This document shows, one piece after another, positions 8,859 to 17,908 of a DNA stretch of 64,000 nucleotides. The stretch is from Planctomycetota bacterium (lineage in GTDB: Bacteria > Planctomycetota > Phycisphaerae > Phycisphaerales > Phycisphaeraceae), in contig JAIOPN010000014.1 in NCBI GenBank assembly GCA_021413865.1, forward strand, positions 124,001-188,000. The letters are read 5' to 3'. Under the pieces are notes generated by a model that worked only from the letters and a program-made list of their open reading frames with translations, was not told the DNA's origin and ran no database searches. The position numbers and the translations under genes were made by a program. The number at the start of each line of letters is the position of its first letter. Position 1 is the stretch's first letter.

Positions 8859-10079
8859 TCATACCGTGCGGATGAGGCGGGCCATTGTTTCACGTTCGAC
8901 GAGCGTGGCTTCGAGGCGGCGGGCCGTGGGGGCCTGGAGGAGCGGGGAGCGGCCGAAGGCGTGCTCGATCAGGGCGACGCCGTTCTCCGCGTCGGCGGGT
9001 TCGATCACATCTGATTTGCGCGCGGCGGCGTGCCAGCGCGCCGCCGCGACGGACAGGGGGTGCAGCAGCGCCAGTGAACGCAGGCCCTCGATCACGTTGC
9101 GCCCGCCGTTGGAGCCGCCCATGAACTGGAACGACTCGAGACGCGTGCGCACGAGCCGCCAGAGGATGGCGAATGTGTCGGGCGCTGCCGTGCGCCGCTT
9201 GCCGTCGAAGAGTCGCACGCGACGCATGCGGACGTGGGGCTGCGAGAGATTAAGCGAGCGGGGCGATGAACCGCCCGCGGTGAAGGCGGTCAACGCGATG
9301 AGCCGCCGCACACGACCCGCGCGGCCGTTGAGCACGTCCTCGTCCCGGCGCAGGTGCATGGCGAGCAACGAGCGGAACGCCAGGCGGTGCGCCGCACCGG
9401 GGCGCACGACCGACCGGTTCATCTCCCGCTCCACCCCGTCTCGCAATTCCTCGAACGCCGCGCCGAGCGATGCGCGGTCCAGCTCACCAACCTGCTGGGC
9501 GCTGAGCCAGTCGGCGAAGTGGATCAGGAAGAGCGCCCGCCGTTCATCGTCGGCGAAGGCATTGAGCAATACGCCCACGAACTGCGTGATGCCGGCGATC
9601 TGGTCACGGTCCAGGGCGCAGCGGGTCAGGTCGTCGAAGCCACTCCCCAACTCCATCGCGGCTGTGTAGCGCTCGATCTCGCCGCGCTGGGCCTCGAAGG
9701 GTTGGCCGTCGTTTTTGCGGATGGTCGGGCAGTCATACCGGCCGGTGACCGATGCCTCGCCCTCGAAGGTGGCGGCGATCTGGAACGGAAACACGCGGCA
9801 GCCCAGCGGCTTGGCCTGCGCACCGAAGCGCTCGTGGATGCGGCAGAGGCCGGAGGTTTCGTCGAGAAAAAGGCACGCCCCGCCGGGCTTATGGGCGAGG
9901 AAGGTCCGCCCGCCGATGCGCAGGAGCGGCGATGCGCCACGCAGCGGGTCACCCTCGGGCCAGGCGAGTTTGGGGATGGATTCGGTTTCGTCCGCAAGCA
10001 ACTCGACGTGCCAGTCGCGGCAGCAGTTGGTGCACGATCGGCAGGTGAAATGTTGTCCGGGGAGGACCTGGAGTTTCAT
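8859..10079 (-). CDS. YkgJ family cysteine-cluster protein
   Basis: 406 residues. The N terminus carries the CxxCxxCC metal-chelating motif (Cys13, Cys16, Cys19, Cys20 in FTCRSCTNCC). A second set follows in CLFLDETSGLCRIHERFG and LGCRVFPFQ, together the usual YkgJ/FliB-like zinc- or iron-chelating domain (about residues 10-125). The remaining 280 residues are helical and unrecognised. Members of this family include flagellin lysine N-methylases, but nothing flagellar is nearby. It is separated from ribBA by a 3'-type stem-loop repeat. Confidence 0.75.
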   Translation of the reverse strand: MKLQVLPGQHFTCRSCTNCCRDWHVELLADETESIPKLAWPEGDPLRGASPLLRIGGRTFLAHKPGGACLFLDETSGLCRIHERFGAQAKPLGCRVFPFQIAATFEGEASVTGRYDCPTIRKNDGQPFEAQRGEIERYTAAMELGSGFDDLTRCALDRDQIAGITQFVGVLLNAFADDERRALFLIHFADWLSAQQVGELDRASLGAAFEELRDGVEREMNRSVVRPGAAHRLAFRSLLAMHLRRDEDVLNGRAGRVRRLIALTAFTAGGSSPRSLNLSQPHVRMRRVRLFDGKRRTAAPDTFAILWRLVRTRLESFQFMGGSNGGRNVIEGLRSLALLHPLSVAAARWHAAARKSDVIEPADAENGVALIEHAFGRSPLLQAPTARRLEATLVERETMARLIRTV

Positions 10080-10126
10080 CGCGGGGGGATTTTAGCAGGC
10101 GCGGCGGGTGCGCATGCGGGAATACA

Positions 10127-10168
10127 GACCCCGACGCTTCGGAAGACCTCAGCATCGGGCGTGGCTCA
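10127..10168 (-). repeat. 3'-end stem-loop element, copy A
   Basis: One of five related elements. Read on the minus strand (the direction of ribBA, which ends 13 bases away) it runs from TGAGCCACGCCCGATG to GTCGGGGTC. The arms CCCGATGCT and AGCGTCGGG form a 9-bp stem with one T-G wobble and a 13-base loop. A TGTATT tail follows. It probably acts as a terminator or mRNA 3'-end structure for ribBA. Confidence 0.7.
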
Positions 10169-10181
10169 AGATTCACGGCCT

Positions 10182-11363
10182 CTACCGAGCCACCGGCACA
10201 AACTCGGCGATCTCGAGGCCGAAGCCGTCGAGGGCGGTGGGCGTGAAGGGGTGGTTGGTGATGAGCCGGAGCTTGCGGATGCCCAGGTCGCGGAGGATCT
10301 GGGAGCCGATGCCGTAGTCCCGCTTGTCGGTGGGCGGGGCGAGGCCGGGGAGGGATTGCGACTGGCCCATCGCGGGTCGGTCTGCGTCGGGGGACGTGTC
10401 GGGGGTGTGCAGGGTCTGCAGCCGCTTGAGCAGGCCGGTGCCCATGCCCTCGTGGCGGAGGTAAACGATCGCCCCGTGGCCGTCGCGTTGGATCATGCGC
10501 ATGGCGGCGTGGAGGGTTTTCCCCGAGGGCTGATGGCTGTCGCCGAACACGTCGCCGAGCAGGTTCTGGCTGTGCATGCGGACCAGGATGGGTCGCGGGA
10601 TTTCAATCGGCGCGCCGTTGTCGTCGAGCCGGCCGACGTCGCCGCAAACCAGCGCGACGTGCGGCATCGGGTCCACGGCCGAGCGGTAGGCGATGAGGGA
10701 GAACTTCCCATCGTCCGTCTCGAAGGGGACGGTGTCCACGCGCTGGACTTGTTTCTCGCGTTCGAGCCGGTAGTGGATGATGTCGGCGACGGCGCACATC
10801 TTGATCTGGTGCCGCTCACAGAGCTTCTGCAGGTCGGGCAGGCGCGCCATCGAGCCATCCTCGTTCATGATCTCGATGATGACGGCTGCGGGCTTGAGGC
10901 CCGCGAGGCGGCAGAGATCGACGGAGCCCTCGGTCTGCCCGGCGCGGACCAGGACGCCGCCGTCGCGGGCGCGGAGCGGGTTGATGTGGCCGGGGCGGTT
11001 GAGGTCTTGCGGGCGGGTGGCGTCGTCGATGGCGATGCGGACGGTGGCGGCGCGGTCGTTGGCGCTGACACCGGTGGTGACGCCGAAGCGCGGGTGGGCG
11101 TCGATGGTGACGGTGAAGGCGGTGCCGCGCTGCGAGGTGTTGACCGGGCCCTGGGGATGGAGCTCGAGCTTGTCGCAGCGCTCGCCGGTGAGGGCCAGGC
11201 AGAGGACGCCGCGCGCCTCGCGGATCATGAAGTTGACGATCTGCGGGGTAAGGTGCTCGGCGGCGCAGACCAGGTCGCCCTCGTTCTCGCGCTTCTCGTC
11301 GTCGATGAGGACGACCATTTTGCCGGCGCGGAGGTCGTCGAGGATGGCGGGGATGAGGTGCAT
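10182..11363 (-). CDS. ribBA: Dihydroxybutanone-phosphate synthase fused to degenerate GTP cyclohydrolase II
   Basis: 393 residues in RibBA order. The N-terminal DHBP synthase (residues 1 to about 205) makes the 4-carbon precursor of riboflavin. It retains DDEKRENEGDL, RPGHINPLRA and IMNEDGSMAR, with GQTEG where E. coli RibB has GHTEA. The C-terminal GTP cyclohydrolase II half is recognisable (RMHSQNLLGDVFG, YLRHEGMGTGLL, DKRDYGIGSQIL). However, all three zinc cysteines of the CLTGD...CDCG signature are replaced (N, Q, S), and a Pro-rich insertion follows. The second domain is therefore unlikely to be an active cyclohydrolase, and another ribA gene would be needed. Confidence 0.85.
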   Translation of the reverse strand: MHLIPAILDDLRAGKMVVLIDDEKRENEGDLVCAAEHLTPQIVNFMIREARGVLCLALTGERCDKLELHPQGPVNTSQRGTAFTVTIDAHPRFGVTTGVSANDRAATVRIAIDDATRPQDLNRPGHINPLRARDGGVLVRAGQTEGSVDLCRLAGLKPAAVIIEIMNEDGSMARLPDLQKLCERHQIKMCAVADIIHYRLEREKQVQRVDTVPFETDDGKFSLIAYRSAVDPMPHVALVCGDVGRLDDNGAPIEIPRPILVRMHSQNLLGDVFGDSHQPSGKTLHAAMRMIQRDGHGAIVYLRHEGMGTGLLKRLQTLHTPDTSPDADRPAMGQSQSLPGLAPPTDKRDYGIGSQILRDLGIRKLRLITNHPFTPTALDGFGLEIAEFVPVAR

Positions 11364-11383
11364 GAGGGGAGGAGTAGAAAGAT

Positions 11384-11400
11384 GCTAAGCCGCGAGCGGC
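11384..11400. repeat. Short palindromic repeat, GCTAAGCCGCGAGCGG type
   Basis: GCTAAGCCGCGAGCGGC lies between the M16 peptidase gene and ribBA. Its GCCGC and GCGGC arms form a short hairpin. The same sequence occurs near 33696 and inverted near 56583, with a variant near 38874. On the minus strand it is followed by a T-rich stretch just 3' of the peptidase gene. Confidence 0.55.
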
Positions 11401-11416
11401 GTACGGAGGGGAGGGG

Positions 11417-12637
11417 TCACTTGGGGCCCAGGCGGGCGACCGTGCGCGGTGTGGTGGGGAAATCGCGCATCAGGTCCTTGACCGCCTGCGGGGTGACGGC
11501 CATGAGCCGTTCGAGCTGCACCGTCAGGGGGCTGTACTCGGGGAGATAGGTCCAGAGCATCCCCAGGTCGTGCATGCGGCCGGCGGGGTTCTCGCTCTTG
11601 AGCATTGCCTGGGTGGCGAGCTTGTTCTTGGCGCGTTCGACCTCGTCGGGGTCCAGTGCGTCCAAGGCGTGGTCCACGGTGTGGAGGAACAGGCGCTCGA
11701 TGGATTCCCGCTTGTCGGGATCGCAACTGAGGAAGGCGACGAAGCTGCCGGTGCGGTCGCTGGGGAGGAAGGAGCAATCCGCCTCGTCGGCGATGCCCGG
11801 GTCGATCATCGCCCAATACAGGCGGCTGCCCTCGGGAGCGCCGATGACATCCGTGAGCACCCGGGCGGCGTAGCGCCGCGGGTCCTGCGCCGAGGGGCCG
11901 GCCCACATGGCGGCGGCGTAGTGGCGGGTGAGCTTGGGATCGACGACGTTCCGGTCAACGGTGGAGCGGCCCGGCTCGGAGTAGGCGCGGGCCGTGCCGG
12001 TGGGCTTCCACTGCGCGGTGACGCGGGCGGCGTCTTCCAGGAGGCGGTCGATCTCCAGGCGCCCGGCGGCGGCGAGGATCATGTTGTCCGGGCTGTAGCG
12101 CTTGCTGAAATACCCGCGCATCTGCTCGCTGGAGAGTGCGGCGATGGAGTCCTTGGTGCCCAGCACGCGGTAGCCCAGCGGGTGGCCGGCGAAGTGCGTC
12201 TCCACCAGGTCGTCCTGTAGCCGCCACTGCGGGCTGTCCTCGTACATCCCGATCTCTTCGAGGATCACCTTCTTCTCGACGGTGAAGTCCTCCTCGCGGA
12301 GCGCGGGGCGGAGCATGTCGCCCAGCAGGTCCACGGCGCGGGGGAGGAACTCGGGGAGGATGTGGGCGTAATAGACGGTCTGCTCGTGGCTGGTAAAGGC
12401 GTTGTACTGCGCGCCCATCTCGTCGAACTCGCGGTTGACGTCGTCGGCCGTGCGGCGGGCGGAGCCCTTGAACATCATGTGCTCTAGGAAGTGCGAGACG
12501 CCCATGACGGGCTTCTCCTCGTCGCGCGCGCCGGTCTTGACGAAGAACCCGACCGCGGACGTGTGGGCGTCGGGATCGATCTCGGCCAAGACGGTCAGCC
12601 CGTTGGGCAGTTGCCGGTGGTGGAAGGTGATTGCCAT
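11417..12637 (-). CDS. M16 family zinc metallopeptidase
   Basis: 406 residues. The inverted zinc motif HFLEH (His49, Glu52, His53) stands at the usual place after a PNGLTVLAE opening, and the distal glutamate lies in KKVILEEIGMYEDSP. The length fits a single-chain M16B processing peptidase (N-terminal catalytic domain about 1-200, C-terminal non-catalytic domain to 406) like bacterial PqqL/YmxG-type enzymes. No signal peptide is seen, so it is probably cytoplasmic. The start at 12637 is the first ATG and the family-typical N terminus. No inactive partner subunit is encoded beside it. Confidence 0.9.
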   Translation of the reverse strand: MAITFHHRQLPNGLTVLAEIDPDAHTSAVGFFVKTGARDEEKPVMGVSHFLEHMMFKGSARRTADDVNREFDEMGAQYNAFTSHEQTVYYAHILPEFLPRAVDLLGDMLRPALREEDFTVEKKVILEEIGMYEDSPQWRLQDDLVETHFAGHPLGYRVLGTKDSIAALSSEQMRGYFSKRYSPDNMILAAAGRLEIDRLLEDAARVTAQWKPTGTARAYSEPGRSTVDRNVVDPKLTRHYAAAMWAGPSAQDPRRYAARVLTDVIGAPEGSRLYWAMIDPGIADEADCSFLPSDRTGSFVAFLSCDPDKRESIERLFLHTVDHALDALDPDEVERAKNKLATQAMLKSENPAGRMHDLGMLWTYLPEYSPLTVQLERLMAVTPQAVKDLMRDFPTTPRTVARLGPK

Positions 12638-12640
12638 ATG

Positions 12641-12686
12641 AAAAAAAAGATCGCCCGGGCACGGGGGTTCCCGCGCGTCGGGCGAT
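12641..12686 (-). terminator. Rho-independent terminator of the thioredoxin gene
   Basis: On the minus strand ATCGCCCG pairs with CGGGCGAT around a GC-rich loop and is followed by a run of eight T. It lies 16 bases beyond the thioredoxin stop, directly against the start of the M16 gene. Confidence 0.85.
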
Positions 12687-12701
12687 GGTGTTGCGGGTCG
12701 A

Positions 12702-13037
12702 TCAGCCGGCGACGACCTGGTCGAGCTTGGCGGCGAAGTCCTTCTTAGGGGAGACGCCGACGAACTTATGGACCACCTGGCCGTTCTTGAAGAGGATGAC
12801 GGTGGGGATCGCGCTGATGCCGAACTTCACCGCGGTCTCGCGGTTGGAGTCGGTATCGACCTTGCCGATCTTCACCTTGCCGGCGAAGTCCTTGGCCAGC
12901 TCGTCGATCGTCGGGGCGAGCATGCGGCAGGGCATGCACCATTCGGCCCAGAAATCGACCAGCACGGGCTTGTCGGACTTGATGACTTCGGTATCGAAGT
13001 TGTCGTCTGTCAGTTCCAGTACACCGGGACCGGCCAT
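12702..13037 (-). CDS. trx: Thioredoxin
   Basis: 111 residues. A small cytoplasmic thiol-disulfide reductant. The active site is WAEWCMPCRM, so the usual Gly of WCGPC is Met. The fold markers PVLVDFWAEW, DTDSN, the cis-proline region ISAIPTVILFKNGQ and the final helix are all present. ATG 13037 is chosen because AAGGAG sits 7 bases upstream. An in-frame ATG two codons earlier would be only 1 base from that site. A strong terminator follows the gene, so it is probably monocistronic. Confidence 0.92.
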   Translation of the reverse strand: MAGPGVLELTDDNFDTEVIKSDKPVLVDFWAEWCMPCRMLAPTIDELAKDFAGKVKIGKVDTDSNRETAVKFGISAIPTVILFKNGQVVHKFVGVSPKKDFAAKLDQVVAG

Positions 13038-13218
13038 CTTCATTCTCCTTGGCGCCCAAAGGGACGCCGTTGAGGTTCGCATCTTGGCTACCAAGTCGAT
13101 CTTAGGCGGGGGTGCGGGATTCATCAACCGTTCCGCCCCCGCCGGAATCGCATTTACCCTATTCCATCCCCGCCCCTCTTATGCCGATATAATCCCCGCC
13201 AATCAGGAGTTGCCCATC

Positions 13219-14532
13219 GTGTCACTCGCCGACAAGATCGAAAACAAATCCGCACTCGTGGGCGTCATCGGCCTGGGTTACGTCGGCCTCCCCCTGCTCC
13301 GCGCCTTCTGGCAGGCGGGGTTCCCGGTCATCGGCTTCGACATCGACCCCTCCAAGATCGAGAAGCTCAAGCGTGGCGACGCCTACCTCAAGCACCTGGG
13401 CGACAACTTCGTCCGGGAGATGGCCGCCTCCGGCCCGCGCTTCACCGCCACCGCCGACTTCCAACGGCTGGGCGAGCCCGACGCCATCATCGTCTGCGTC
13501 CCCACCCCCCTGGGCAGCCACCTCGAGCCCGACCTCTCCTACATCGAGCGCACCGCCGACGACATCGCCAAGGTCCTGCGCCCCGGCCAGCTCGTCGTGC
13601 TGGAATCGACGACCTACCCGCGCACCACGCGCGAGATCATGCTTCCCCGCTTCGAGGCGAAGAAGATGTCCTGCGGCAAGGACTTCTTCCTCGCCTTCTC
13701 CCCCGAGCGCGAGGACCCGGGCCGCAAGGACCACAACACGCAGTCGATCCCCAAGCTCGTGGGCGGCATCGACCCGGAATCCGGCCGGATCGCCACCTCC
13801 CTCTACTCCAAGGCCATCCAGAAGGTCGTCCCCGTCTCCACCGCCGAGGTCGCCGAGGCAGCCAAGCTCCTGGAAAACATCTACCGCGCCGTGAACATCG
13901 CGCTGGTGAATGAGATGAAGATCGTGCTCACCCGCATGGGTATCGACGTCTTCGAGGTGATCGACGCCGCTAAGACCAAGCCCTTCGGCTACCAGGCGTT
14001 CTACCCCGGGCCCGGGCTCGGCGGGCACTGCATCCCGATCGACCCCTACTACCTCACCTGGAAAGCCCGCGAGGTCGGCCTGCCCACGCGCTTCATCGAG
14101 CTGGCCGGCGAGGTCAATCGGGCCATGCCCGATTACGTCGTCGAGCGCACCACGCTCGCCCTCAACGAACGCGCCAAGTCCGTGAAGAACTCGCGCATCC
14201 TCGTGCTGGGCCTGGCGTACAAGCCGGACGTGGACGACGTCCGCGAGAGCCCCTCTTTCGAGCTGATCGAAAAGCTCGAACACCTGGGCGCCAAGGTCGA
14301 TTACAACGACCCGCACGTGCCCGCCACGCACGCGATGCGCCACCATGACCTGAAGATGACGAGCGTCGCGCTCTCGCCGCAGATGCTCGCCGGGTACGAC
14401 TGCGTGCTCATCGCCACGCACCACGCGGCGTATGACTGGCAGCTCGTCGCCGACCACGCGAAGCTGATCATCGACACGCGCAACGCCACGCGTGGCGTCA
14501 CGGGCAGGCGCGACCACATCGTCCTGGCGTGA
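13219..14532 (+). CDS. Nucleotide-sugar (UDP-sugar) dehydrogenase
   Basis: 437 residues. NAD-dependent two-step oxidation of a UDP-sugar to the uronic acid, in the UDP-N-acetylmannosamine/N-acetylglucosamine 6-dehydrogenase (WecC/WbpA) group. The sequence shows GVIGLGYVGLPL (Rossmann motif, residues about 12-23), ICVPTPLG, ESTTYPRTT, the catalytic cysteine in GLGGHCIPIDPYYL, and GLAYKPDVDDVRESPSFE. GTG 13219 has AGGAG 9 bases upstream. A TTG three codons earlier is the alternative. A near-perfect palindromic terminator begins right after the stop. The product would feed surface polysaccharide synthesis. Confidence 0.9.
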   Translation: MSLADKIENKSALVGVIGLGYVGLPLLRAFWQAGFPVIGFDIDPSKIEKLKRGDAYLKHLGDNFVREMAASGPRFTATADFQRLGEPDAIIVCVPTPLGSHLEPDLSYIERTADDIAKVLRPGQLVVLESTTYPRTTREIMLPRFEAKKMSCGKDFFLAFSPEREDPGRKDHNTQSIPKLVGGIDPESGRIATSLYSKAIQKVVPVSTAEVAEAAKLLENIYRAVNIALVNEMKIVLTRMGIDVFEVIDAAKTKPFGYQAFYPGPGLGGHCIPIDPYYLTWKAREVGLPTRFIELAGEVNRAMPDYVVERTTLALNERAKSVKNSRILVLGLAYKPDVDDVRESPSFELIEKLEHLGAKVDYNDPHVPATHAMRHHDLKMTSVALSPQMLAGYDCVLIATHHAAYDWQLVADHAKLIIDTRNATRGVTGRRDHIVLA

Positions 14533-14562
14533 AAAGCCCGGGCATGGCCATGCCCGGGCTTT
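14533..14562 (+). terminator. Palindromic terminator after nucleotide-sugar dehydrogenase
   Basis: A perfect 30-base palindrome with AAAGCCCGGGC and GCCCGGGCTTT arms starts at the base after the stop codon. A closely related hairpin follows the FAH gene at 15567, with one compensatory base pair change. Confidence 0.75.
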
Positions 14563-14588
14563 GCGGATCACCGTAAAAGCTCTGTCAA

Positions 14589-14670
14589 TGCGGGCGAGAG
14601 GAGTCGAACCTCCACCCCTTTCGGGACCAGATCCTAAGTCTGGCGCGTCTGCCAATTCCGCCACGCCCGC
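14589..14670 (-). tRNA. tRNA-Leu (anticodon TAG)
   Basis: An 82-base class II tRNA. Acceptor arms GCGGGCG and CGCCCGC pair fully. The anticodon arm CCAGA-CTTAGGA-TCTGG gives anticodon TAG for codon CUA (and possibly other CUN). There is a long variable arm, a TTCGACT T loop and discriminator A. No CCA is encoded. Confidence 0.95.
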
Positions 14671-14727
14671 GGGGAATTCCCCACAGTTTAGCCATCTCTC
14701 CCCGTGTCGTCCGTTATCATTTCCCGC

Positions 14728-15561
<834 letters not shown>

Positions 15562-15566
15562 TGAAG

Positions 15567-15596
15567 AAAGCCCAGGCATGGCCATCCCTGGGCTTT
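15567..15596. terminator. Palindromic bidirectional terminator
   Basis: AAAGCCCAGGCATGG and CCATCCCTGGGCTTT form a long stem 5 bases after the FAH stop. It lies between convergent genes (the fusion gene ends at 15622), so it could serve both. It is a close relative of the palindrome at 14533. Confidence 0.7.
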
Positions 15597-15621
15597 GGTC
15601 TTTCCGAATTCTTCAACATCC

Positions 15622-16893
15622 TCAATCCGGCACAACCTGCGGCCACAACCGCCGGTGGTGGTCCATCGTGCGGCGGAGCACGTTCCCCGGGTCGTCGCCG
15701 TTGGGCTGCGCCTCATACATCACGCACCCGCCGTAGCGCGAGTCGCGCAGGATCGCCTGTATAAGCGCCCAGTCGGCGGTACCCTCGGTCGGGGCGAAGT
15801 GGATGTCGTTCACGCCGTCGTTGTCGTTGAGGTGCGTGCTGATGAGGCGCTGGCCGACGCGCTGGGCGATGAGGGGCGTGTCACCGGCGATGTTGGCGTG
15901 GCCGGGGTCGAGCACGAAGCCGAACGCCGCGCGGGGGTATGGCTCCAGACGGCTCAGCACGTCCGCCCCCATCCGGCCGGGGATCGTGACCGTGTCGTTC
16001 TCGAACGCGATCGATGCCGGGCTCGCCAGTGAGCGCGGGAGCAGGCGGTCGAGCGACTCTTTGAGGAGGCGATCCGCCTCAGCCCGATCGTCGGCCCACC
16101 GCCCGGTGATCAACCCGTGCGACACCACGATCTTCGCGCCCAACCGCTCGCACAGATCGAGGCAGAAGTGCAGCTCGTCGATCTGCCGTTGCCGCTCCGC
16201 CGGGTCGGGCGAGCCGAGGCTGCCCGGGTCGCGGGAGTGGATCGACCAGATGGCGACGCCAAGATCATCCGCGGCGTGCTTGAGGTCGCGCAGGGCGGAA
16301 TCGTCGGTCGGATCAAAATGGTGCGGGCCCTGGTAGATGCACAATTCCAGGCCGTCGTAGCCGATGTCGGCGATCTGCTTGAGGTGCGTCGTCAGCCCGA
16401 AGCGTTCGCTGTACCACATGCCGCTGCTCGCCCCGATCCGCCCCCCGCGGCGCGACCGCGATGCGATGGTTCCCAGGAGCGTGCGCAGCGCCGGCAGACG
16501 CGCGGCGATTGCATCAGCGGTGCGCTCGAACACGGCCTGCGACTCCGGCTTCCCATCCGCGTCGGCGGGGTCGGCGATATCCCAGTGCTCCCACAACGCC
16601 ATTGTGGTCAGGTCGTGCGGCAGCTCTCGCAGCGCCGGATCACCCAAGGTGACGATGACGTCAAACCGCCGGCCCGCGAGCGACTTCGCGGACTTGGGGA
16701 ACTGCCCCGCCATGTCCAGGCCCCGCGCCGCCATAACACGCTGCGCGACCGGGTGCAGCGCCGCCCACGGCTGGACGCCCGCCGACTCGATCTCGACGGA
16801 ATCCCCCGCCGCCGCGCGCAGTATCGCCTGCGCCATCTGGCTCCGCCCCGCGTTGCCGGTGCAGACGAAAAGGACACGGGGCGTGATGGGCAT
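15622..16893 (-). CDS. Fusion of LMW phosphatase/arsenate reductase domain and sugar isomerase TIM barrel
   Basis: 423 residues, ATG 16893 with GGAGG upstream. Residues 5-140 are a low-molecular-weight protein tyrosine phosphatase/arsenate reductase-like domain with the CX5R loop CTGNAGRS (Cys11, Arg17) and a DP motif (DIADPA) near residue 108 where the catalytic acid is expected. After a basic linker (about 141-152), residues 153-423 form an xylose-isomerase-like (AP endonuclease family 2) TIM barrel: IGYDGLELCIYQG, IWSIHSRDPG, IAFENDT, LDPGHANIAGD, THLNDND and VMYEAQP supply the usual Glu, His and Asp ligands. The reading frame is continuous and both halves look intact. The substrate is unknown. 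Confidence 0.82.
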   Translation of the reverse strand: MPITPRVLFVCTGNAGRSQMAQAILRAAAGDSVEIESAGVQPWAALHPVAQRVMAARGLDMAGQFPKSAKSLAGRRFDVIVTLGDPALRELPHDLTTMALWEHWDIADPADADGKPESQAVFERTADAIAARLPALRTLLGTIASRSRRGGRIGASSGMWYSERFGLTTHLKQIADIGYDGLELCIYQGPHHFDPTDDSALRDLKHAADDLGVAIWSIHSRDPGSLGSPDPAERQRQIDELHFCLDLCERLGAKIVVSHGLITGRWADDRAEADRLLKESLDRLLPRSLASPASIAFENDTVTIPGRMGADVLSRLEPYPRAAFGFVLDPGHANIAGDTPLIAQRVGQRLISTHLNDNDGVNDIHFAPTEGTADWALIQAILRDSRYGGCVMYEAQPNGDDPGNVLRRTMDHHRRLWPQVVPD

Positions 16894-16918
16894 AACTCCT
16901 CCCACACTTCCTCGATTT

Positions 16919-17863
16919 TTACTTCTTCGCAACTTTGCGCTGCTTCTTCCCGCCGGTCCTCACGAACTCGCCATGCACGTCGCCCTTGCCCGTAGGCCTG
17001 GAGAACTCCTGGCCCCAGGGCATGGGGAAGGTCGGCGGTGTCGCATGATGTTCGCCGCGCGGGGGCTTGGGGCGGTTGCCGAACTCGGTGATGAGCCGGG
17101 CGAACTGTTTGGCGGCCTCGTCCACCGCGCGCTTGCCCTTTTCCTTCGTCGCAAGTTCCGCTTCACCGAGCACGCCGGAATCCGAATAGCTCGATGTCCA
17201 TGACACCGCGCAGCCCGGACCGGCGGAGAAAAGATCGACCCACTGGAAGTCGGACTTGTCCTCGTGGAAGGTCAGGTAGCCGTTGCGGATTTCTTCTTTC
17301 TTGACGTTTTCTTCGTTGAGGTAGAGATAGACGGAGGTCTCGAGCTCGCACGCGTGGGCGCAGCCGCCGGGGAAGACGCTCTCTCGCCAGCCCTTCATGA
17401 AGCTCGGATCGACGGTGAGCATCGACCACCAGTTGATGGCGATGGACTGGGCATCGGTCTCGAGGTTCACCCGGCGGGAGGCCAGGTCCATGTTGGGGGC
17501 GTTGGAGCCGTGGCCGTTGATGAAGATGATCTTCTTGAAGCCGTGGTAGGCGAGGCTCTTGCCGATGTCGACCATGAAGTGGATGAGGTGTTCGTAGTGG
17601 ATGTTGATGGTGCCGGGGAAGTCCATGACGTGGCCGGTGTAGCCGTTGACCTGGGTGGGCAGGACCAGGACGTTGTTGGGGATGAGCCGCGCGGCTGCGT
17701 GGGCGATGCCGGTGACCTCGAGCATGTCCACGTCGAGCGGCAGGTGCGGCCCGTGCTGCTCGATGGAGCCGATGGGGACGACGACGGGGAGCTTCTTCTT
17801 GACCGCGTCGTTGATCTCGGGCCAGGTGAGTTTTTCGTAACGCCAGGGTTCACGCTTGTCCAT
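16919..17863 (-). CDS. Creatininase family amidohydrolase
   Basis: 314 residues, ATG 17863. Zinc- or manganese-dependent amidohydrolase fold. Diagnostic segments are LPVVVPIGSIEQHGPHLPL (metal-binding Glu and His), PLDVDMLE, IFINGHGSNAPN, and the later His/Glu region GGCAHACELETS. The relatives include creatininase and the deazaflavin and mycofactocin pathway enzymes ArfB and MftE, with no features here that select among them. The C-terminal 60 residues are basic and Pro-rich. It lies between the fusion gene and an enolase-superfamily gene on the same strand. Confidence 0.85.
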   Translation of the reverse strand: MDKREPWRYEKLTWPEINDAVKKKLPVVVPIGSIEQHGPHLPLDVDMLEVTGIAHAAARLIPNNVLVLPTQVNGYTGHVMDFPGTINIHYEHLIHFMVDIGKSLAYHGFKKIIFINGHGSNAPNMDLASRRVNLETDAQSIAINWWSMLTVDPSFMKGWRESVFPGGCAHACELETSVYLYLNEENVKKEEIRNGYLTFHEDKSDFQWVDLFSAGPGCAVSWTSSYSDSGVLGEAELATKEKGKRAVDEAAKQFARLITEFGNRPKPPRGEHHATPPTFPMPWGQEFSRPTGKGDVHGEFVRTGGKKQRKVAKK

Positions 17864-17908
17864 GATGGGGTCCTTGTTTGTTGATTCAGGTGAGGAGAAT
17901 AAAGAGCG

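Noticed and set aside
10127-10168. Hammerhead or other self-cleaving ribozyme in the 3'-end elements
   Set aside because: The GATGA-like words suggested it, but the catalytic core (CUGAUGA with GAAA) and three-stem layout are absent.
11364-11416. FMN riboswitch before ribBA
   Set aside because: The gap is only 53 bases and contains a short palindrome. The RFN element needs more than 100 bases and its conserved boxes are absent.
15622-16893. Two separate genes instead of a fusion
   Set aside because: No stop, no internal ribosome binding site and no suitable start was found at the junction near 16445-16475 other than an internal Met. The frame is continuous.
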